A DNA stretch of 64,000 nucleotides from Streptomyces atratus (GTDB lineage Bacteria > Actinomycetota > Actinomycetes > Streptomycetales > Streptomycetaceae). The stretch is taken from contig NZ_FPJO01000024.1 of the NCBI RefSeq assembly GCF_900119365.1, positions 40,975 through 104,974 on the forward strand, given 5' to 3'. Made by a program: the position numbers and the translations under genes. The notes under the pieces are model-generated. The model was not told where the DNA came from. It ran no database searches and saw nothing but the letters and a program-made list of their open reading frames with translations. Positions 60,001-64,000 of the stretch are shown here, piece after piece; positions within the stretch are counted from its first letter, which is position 1; each line of letters starts with the position of its first letter.

Positions 60001-60126
60001 ATCCCACTGGTGCAGGGCATACCGCCGATCCGGTCCCGACGCGGCCGTGGCATCACGCCCCGGATCGCACGCAAGGGCAGGGACTCCAGCCAACGCCTGG
60101 GCCGGCACCGCTGGACCATCGAACGC
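59995..60126 (+). mobile_element. IS5-family transposase fragment
   Basis: In frame with the kinase remnant, the codons read LIPLVQGIPPIRSRRGR followed directly by GITPRIARKGRDSSQRLGRH and RWTIER. These are two separate blocks of IS5-group transposases: the LVdxIPPvRgRrGr segment, and the GI-x-p-x-IARkG...SQRLGRhRWxvER segment containing the catalytic Glu of the DDE triad. The roughly 30 residues normally between them, including DKGYD, are missing. No terminal repeats are visible. It marks the junction between backbone and the biosynthetic genes to the right. Confidence 0.8.
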
Positions 60127-60140
60127 CAAACGCTGAAGCT

Positions 60141-60170
60141 CCTGCCCGCCCTCCTCAGAGGGCGGGCAGG
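60141..60170. terminator. Hairpin at the left end of the NRPS-linked operon
   Basis: CCTGCCCGCCCTC pairs with GAGGGCGGGCAGG (13-bp perfect stem, CTCA loop), 20 bp beyond the stop of the minus-strand fusion gene. It terminates that operon. Confidence 0.88.
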
Positions 60171-60190
60171 ACCGACGGCTCAGCGCGCGG

Positions 60191-62086
60191 TCAGGAGGAC
60201 GCGTCCAGGAAATCCTTGAGGAGCGCGGCGGTCTCGTCGGGCCGCTCCAGACTCGGCAGGTGCCCGCCCCACGGCAGCTGTACGAGCCGGGCGTCGGCGA
60301 GGCGATCGGCCAGGTCGGTGGCAACCTGCTGGAAGTAGTCCAAGTCGTTCTTGCCCGCCACGATCAGGGTCCGCGCCTCGATCGCCGACAGCTCGCAGTC
60401 CGCCTCCAGCTGGTCGAACTCCTCCTCCGCGGCGAGCTGTACCTCATAGGCGCGGCGCTGCATGGTCCGTACCTTCTCGCGCACCTCGTCGTCGGCCTCC
60501 GGTCCCAGCCACGTTCGTACGTTGAGTTCGACCGCGCCGTCCAGGTCGTCCGCGTCGACCAGAGCCTCTTCCTCCGCGTCGAACGCGTCGAGCTCCTCGG
60601 TGGGCTCATGGTGAGGCGAGCCCGCAGACAGCAGGGCCAGCGCGCTCACCCGGCCCGGCCAGCGGGCCGCGAACTCCAGGGCCACCCGGCCGCCATAGGA
60701 GGAGCCGACGACGGCCGCCCGCTCGATGCCCAGCGCGTCCAGCAGCTCGCGTACGTCGTCCGCGTCGTTGTTCGGCCGGTCCGGCACGGGCGTCTCCCCA
60801 TAACCCCGGAAGTCACAGCGCACCACGCGGTACCCCGCGTCCAGCAGCGTCTGCCACTGCGGGTCCCACATGCGCCGGTCGCACGCCGAGGAGTGCAGCA
60901 GGACGACCGTGTCACCGGTCCCCGCCATGTCATGAGAGAGCAGCACCATGTGCGCTTTACCTTCCTTCTGCCGGTTCGGGTACATCGGATAGTGAGCGAC
61001 AAACGTGGGACGGCGCGGGGAGGTTCCGTGGCGGCGCACCCACCCGTGCGTGTCACGCGTATGGTCGTGGTGGAGGGCTGTGAGCGCCTCACGTACCGCC
61101 ATGGTCACCCTGCCCGGCTTTCCGCCACCGATCACCCAGCCCTCCTGGCCATCGCGCACCTCGCCGACGGGTGTCACCAGCGCCGCGGTACCGCACGCGA
61201 ATGTCTCGGTGATGACACCCGCATCGCTCTGCGCCCGCCACTGTTCCACGGAAACCCGCTCCTCGCGGACGGCGTGGCCGTTTTCGGCCATGAGGGTGAG
61301 CAAGGAATCCCGGGTGACACCCGGGAGGAGCGTCCCGGTGAGCGGGGGAGTCACCACTTCGGCCGACGGACCCGAACCGCGCACGAAGAAGAGGTTCATC
61401 CCGCCCATCTCCTCGATCCAGCACCGCTCCACCGGGTCGAGCCACACGACCTGCTGACACCCCGCCTCGGCTGCCGCCTGCTGGGCGAGGAACGCGCCCG
61501 CGTAGTTCCCGGCGCACTTGGCCTGGCCCGTACCGCCCGGCGCGGCCCGCGAGAAGTCCCGGCTGATCAGCACCGACACCGGGTCCGGCTGGTCGGAGAA
61601 GAAACCACCCGTCACGAAGGCGATCAGCAGGAACATGTACTCTCGCGCCGGACGCAGCGCCAGGCACGGCTCCGTGGCGAACAGCACCGGCCGCAGGTAC
61701 AGGCTCAGATGGGGGTCGTCGGCCGGCAGCAGCCCACCGTCCGCAGCCACGAGCGCGTCCACGGCCTCCAGGAACAGGCCCTCGGGCAGCTCGGGCATGG
61801 CCAGGCGCCGTGCGGACTGCTGGAAGCGGCGCGCATGGGCGTCGGGCCGGAACGTACCGAGCGCCCCGTCCCGCTGCCGGTGCGCCTTCAGTCCCTCGAA
61901 CACCACCTGGCCGTAGTGCAGCCCGGCCATCGCCGGGTTGAACGACAGATCACCGTACGGCAGGACCTCCGGCCGGTCGGCCCAGCCACCATCCGCACTC
62001 CACGTGAGTGTGACCATGTGGTCCGTGAACCGCTCACCGAAACCGACCTTGGCCGGCCCGGCGGCGGTGCTCCTGCTCTGTGCCAT
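60191..62086 (-). CDS. Branched-chain aminotransferase fused in frame to an alpha/beta hydrolase
   Basis: A single open frame of 631 aa. Residues about 1-350 are a class IV aminotransferase (BCAT/IlvE type): GDLSFNPAMAGLHYGQVVFE, PLP Lys in GQAKCAGNYAGAF, EEMGGMNLFFV and ITETFACGTAALVTPVGEV. A nonconserved linker (about 351-378) leads to an alpha/beta hydrolase: VVLLHSSACDRRMWDPQWQT, nucleophile Ser in VVGSSYGGRVAL, catalytic His in WGGHLPSLE. An internal ATG at 60950 with GGAAGG upstream could start the hydrolase separately. ATG 62086 has only a weak ribosome-binding site and lies 16 bp after the NTF2-like gene, within the NRPS operon. Confidence 0.78.
   Translation of the reverse strand: MAQSRSTAAGPAKVGFGERFTDHMVTLTWSADGGWADRPEVLPYGDLSFNPAMAGLHYGQVVFEGLKAHRQRDGALGTFRPDAHARRFQQSARRLAMPELPEGLFLEAVDALVAADGGLLPADDPHLSLYLRPVLFATEPCLALRPAREYMFLLIAFVTGGFFSDQPDPVSVLISRDFSRAAPGGTGQAKCAGNYAGAFLAQQAAAEAGCQQVVWLDPVERCWIEEMGGMNLFFVRGSGPSAEVVTPPLTGTLLPGVTRDSLLTLMAENGHAVREERVSVEQWRAQSDAGVITETFACGTAALVTPVGEVRDGQEGWVIGGGKPGRVTMAVREALTALHHDHTRDTHGWVRRHGTSPRRPTFVAHYPMYPNRQKEGKAHMVLLSHDMAGTGDTVVLLHSSACDRRMWDPQWQTLLDAGYRVVRCDFRGYGETPVPDRPNNDADDVRELLDALGIERAAVVGSSYGGRVALEFAARWPGRVSALALLSAGSPHHEPTEELDAFDAEEEALVDADDLDGAVELNVRTWLGPEADDEVREKVRTMQRRAYEVQLAAEEEFDQLEADCELSAIEARTLIVAGKNDLDYFQQVATDLADRLADARLVQLPWGGHLPSLERPDETAALLKDFLDASS
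60934..60970 (-). other. Internal start site for the hydrolase half of the fusion
   Basis: On the minus strand AAGGAAGG is followed after about 12 nt by ATG at 60950-60948, which begins MVLLSHDMAGTGDTVVLLHS, a usual hydrolase N-terminus. The hydrolase could therefore be made alone (252 aa) even if the long fusion is also translated. Confidence 0.5.
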
Positions 62087-62102
62087 GGTCAACTCTTCTC
62101 GT

Positions 62103-62486
62103 TCAGACCAATGGGGCGAAGAAGAAGGTGTCACGGCTCCGGAACGCCCCGCTGTCGGAGAAGGTGAAGAAGTCCGCGAAGCGCAACGACACCTCGCGCC
62201 CGTCGTGCAGCACCCCTTCGAACGTGCCGTGCACGGCCGCGCCGTCCCACTGCACCAGCGCCGTGGACAGCGTGTGCCGGCCCTCCCTGATAACACGCTG
62301 CTCCCGGTAGAAGCGCTCCAACTCAGCAGCACCGACCAGCGCGTCGTAACCAGGGCGACGGTAGACGGCCTCCGGGTCGAAGAGCGCCACGAGCCCGGAC
62401 ACGTCACCCGCGTCCACCAGTTCGTAGTAGCGGTGGATCCGCTGTTCCCTCGCGCCGGTGCTCGGCGCGCCGTCAGAAACCGTCAT
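62103..62486 (-). CDS. NTF2-like / SnoaL-fold protein in the NRPS operon
   Basis: 127-aa cone-fold protein: RIHRYYELVDAGDVSGLVAL, FDPEAVYRRPGYDALVG, ELERFYREQRV and VHGTFEGVLHDGREVSLRFA are typical of SnoaL/ketosteroid-isomerase-like proteins. ATG 62486 is preceded by GAGGAGGACGAGG. A second ATG at 62507 overlaps the stop of the thioesterase gene (ATGA) and would give 134 aa with translational coupling. The role may be an isomerase or cyclase tailoring step, or binding of an intermediate. Confidence 0.8.
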   Translation of the reverse strand: MTVSDGAPSTGAREQRIHRYYELVDAGDVSGLVALFDPEAVYRRPGYDALVGAAELERFYREQRVIREGRHTLSTALVQWDGAAVHGTFEGVLHDGREVSLRFADFFTFSDSGAFRSRDTFFFAPLV

Positions 62487-62503
62487 GTCCCTCGTCCTCC
62501 TCG

Positions 62504-63304
62504 TCATGTACGTGACGACTCCGACAACGTCACACCGCGGACGATGCCAGTGACCTCGTCGAGCTGTTCGTGCAGGAAGAAATGGCCCCCGGGGAAGCTC
62601 TCGGCACCGAAGTCGGCCGCCGTCAGCTCCCGCCACCCCTGCAGGGCCGCGTCGCCCACGCCCGGGTCGTCTGTACCGCCGAGCGCGGTGACGGGTACGG
62701 GCAGCGGCGGACGCTCAACGAATCGGTGTGTCTCGCACAGTTCGTAGTCCGCCCTGATCACTGGCAACAGCAGCTGCAGCAGGTCCGGGTGTTCCAGCAC
62801 CTCACCAGCCGTGCCCTGAAGGGCCTCGATGTGCCGCACGACCCGGTCGTCCGGCAGCTTGTGCACCAGCCCGGCCAGGGGGTGGCGCGGCAGCTGGGGC
62901 GCCACGTACCCGGATACTACGAGGTGCACGGGCGGTCGTCCGAGGCGGACCAGTTCGTGCGCCAGCTCGTAGGCCAGCAGCGCCCCCATGCTGTGGCCGA
63001 ACAGCGCGAAAGGCTTGTCCGCCCGCTCCAGCAGCGGCCCGGCGAGCGCGCCGACGAGCTCGGCGGCCGAGGTGACCAACGGCTCGGCAAACCTGGCCTC
63101 CCTGCCGGGCAGCTGCACCGGAACGACCTCGACGTCCGCCCCGATCAGGGCCTGCCAGTCCCGGTACGTCGAGGCGCCCGCCCCAGCGTGGGGCAGACAG
63201 AACAGCTGCGCCACCGCGTCCGGTGCCGTCGCCTCCGTCGCGAACCAGCGGTCGGCCGCGAGCTGTGGCTTGGACTGAGACTGGGGTTCCACGTGCTCTC
63301 CCAT
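62504..63304 (-). CDS. Type II thioesterase (NRPS-associated)
   Basis: External alpha/beta-hydrolase thioesterase that clears misprimed carrier proteins, 266 aa. FCLPHAGAGASTYRDWQ is the family signature; the nucleophile is in LFGHSMGALLAYEL, Asp in GGTDDPGV, and His in FPGGHFFLHEQ. ATG 63304, 33 bp after the NRPS stop on the same strand, indicates one operon. Its stop overlaps an ATG of the next gene by 4 nt. Confidence 0.92.
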   Translation of the reverse strand: MGEHVEPQSQSKPQLAADRWFATEATAPDAVAQLFCLPHAGAGASTYRDWQALIGADVEVVPVQLPGREARFAEPLVTSAAELVGALAGPLLERADKPFALFGHSMGALLAYELAHELVRLGRPPVHLVVSGYVAPQLPRHPLAGLVHKLPDDRVVRHIEALQGTAGEVLEHPDLLQLLLPVIRADYELCETHRFVERPPLPVPVTALGGTDDPGVGDAALQGWRELTAADFGAESFPGGHFFLHEQLDEVTGIVRGVTLSESSRT

Positions 63305-63337
63305 CTATGTCGTACGTGATCCGTCATGCGTGGTCCG

Positions 63338-64000
63338 TCATGCCGTGAGAGGGCCGTCGCCGCGCGCCAGCCGCTCCTCGATCTCCACATCCGACAGCCC
63401 CTCGATCTCGTAGAGCAGCTGCTCCAGTTCCGAGACGTCGGAATCGGTCGCCTGCTCGGCCTCGGCCCGGGCGACCACGGCGGCGAGATCACGGAGCCCC
63501 GAGTGCTCGAACAGCGCGCGCAGCGGCAGGTCGATGCGGAAGTGCTCGCGGATACGCGCCATGAGCTGGGTGGCGAGCAGCGAATGCCCACCAAGCGCGA
63601 AGAAATCGTCCTCCAGACCCACCCGCTCAACGCCCAACACCTCAGCGAACACCGCGGCGACCTGCCGCTGCGTCCCGCTCTCCGGCGCGATGTATGCCGA
63701 ATGGTCCGCGAACTCCGGTGCCGGCAGCGCCGCCCGGTCGACCTTGCCGTTCGGCGTCAGCGGAAGCGCGTCCAGGACCACGACAGCCGACGGGACCATC
63801 GCATCCGGCAGAGCGGAAGCCACGGCAGTACGAACATCCATCGCGTCCACCCCGCCCGCGACATACCCGGCAAGACGCGTCTGACCCAGATGATCCGGCA
63901 CGGCCACCACCACCGCATCCGACACACCGTCGACACCGCGCAGCGCCGCCTCGACCTCACCCAGCTCGATACGCTGACCACGGATCTTCACCTGGTGATC
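63338..64000 (-). CDS. Nonribosomal peptide synthetase, C-terminal part (A-domain end and PCP)
   Basis: The 5' part is cut by the window. The remaining 220 residues start inside the adenylation domain at core A8 (QVKIRGQRIELGEVE), include A10 LPLTPNGKVDR with the catalytic Lys, then a peptidyl carrier domain with DDFFALGGHSLLATQL (Ser carries the phosphopantetheine). After the PCP is a short tail (SELEQLLYEIEGLSDVEIEE) and a stop at 63338. There is no thioesterase, reductase or condensation domain at the end, so chain release needs another protein. A type II thioesterase gene follows. Confidence 0.93.
   Translation of the reverse strand, partial: DHQVKIRGQRIELGEVEAALRGVDGVSDAVVVAVPDHLGQTRLAGYVAGGVDAMDVRTAVASALPDAMVPSAVVVLDALPLTPNGKVDRAALPAPEFADHSAYIAPESGTQRQVAAVFAEVLGVERVGLEDDFFALGGHSLLATQLMARIREHFRIDLPLRALFEHSGLRDLAAVVARAEAEQATDSDVSELEQLLYEIEGLSDVEIEERLARGDGPLTA

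Overview
The window is very GC-rich and gene-dense, with many GTG starts, and its gene order is that of the conserved central chromosome of a Streptomyces. The order is glutamate transporter/GluR-GluK, miaB, miaA, dapF, rsh, hflX, a siderophore locus, dinG, lexA, nrdR-nrdJ, rnhB, recQ, whiH, hrdB and a parE-type topoisomerase gene. It matches what I remember of the S. coelicolor core around hrdB. That synteny is from memory and has not been checked by alignment.

Layout. Positions 1-5114 hold the end of a glutamate ABC transporter operon (minus strand), the divergent two-component pair that probably controls it, and a TAXI-type binding protein. Positions 5239-16003 are a mostly plus-strand housekeeping run covering tRNA modification (MiaB, MiaA), DapF, an RSH alarmone enzyme, a secreted M1 peptidase and HflX. 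Positions 16092-18727 hold two tandem lipoprotein serine proteases. Positions 19056-25107 are an NRPS-independent siderophore (NIS) operon: aminotransferase, two IucA/IucC synthetases and an acyltransferase. Positions 25146-32075 cover DNA repair and dNTP supply: DinG, LexA with an SOS box, and NrdR-NrdJ with two NrdR boxes 31 bp apart. Positions 32243-35637 are an AraC / VOC / UvrA-like ABC cassette. Positions 35732-40520 mix TerD, two decayed genes (DUF1152, ABC-F), a YdbC-like protein, a histidine phosphatase and an ADP-ribosylglycohydrolase. Positions 40738-51554 hold a membrane protein, RNase HII, RecQ with a phosphoribosyltransferase-like tail, a pair of DnaA boxes, DUF4192, a Nudix/NrtR-like protein and an ABC ATPase-permease fusion. 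Positions 51570-58329 hold the sporulation regulator WhiH, principal sigma factor HrdB, a secreted trypsin-like protease and ParE.

Right of parE the conserved backbone breaks down. A DUF1453-like gene and a sensor kinase are both frameshifted. The kinase runs directly into a fragment of an IS5-type transposase, and its usual response-regulator partner is absent. From 60191 to the window edge a minus-strand operon belongs to a nonribosomal peptide cluster: the end of an NRPS, a type II thioesterase, an NTF2-like protein, and a branched-chain aminotransferase fused in frame to an alpha/beta hydrolase. I read this as the edge of an acquired biosynthetic island.

The most interesting points are the island junction with its IS remnant, the aminotransferase-hydrolase fusion, the inverted DnaA-box pair at 47345-47372, a GntR-type operator in front of whiH, the incomplete NIS siderophore operon, and the RecQ-PRTase architecture. 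No tRNA, rRNA or CRISPR array was seen.
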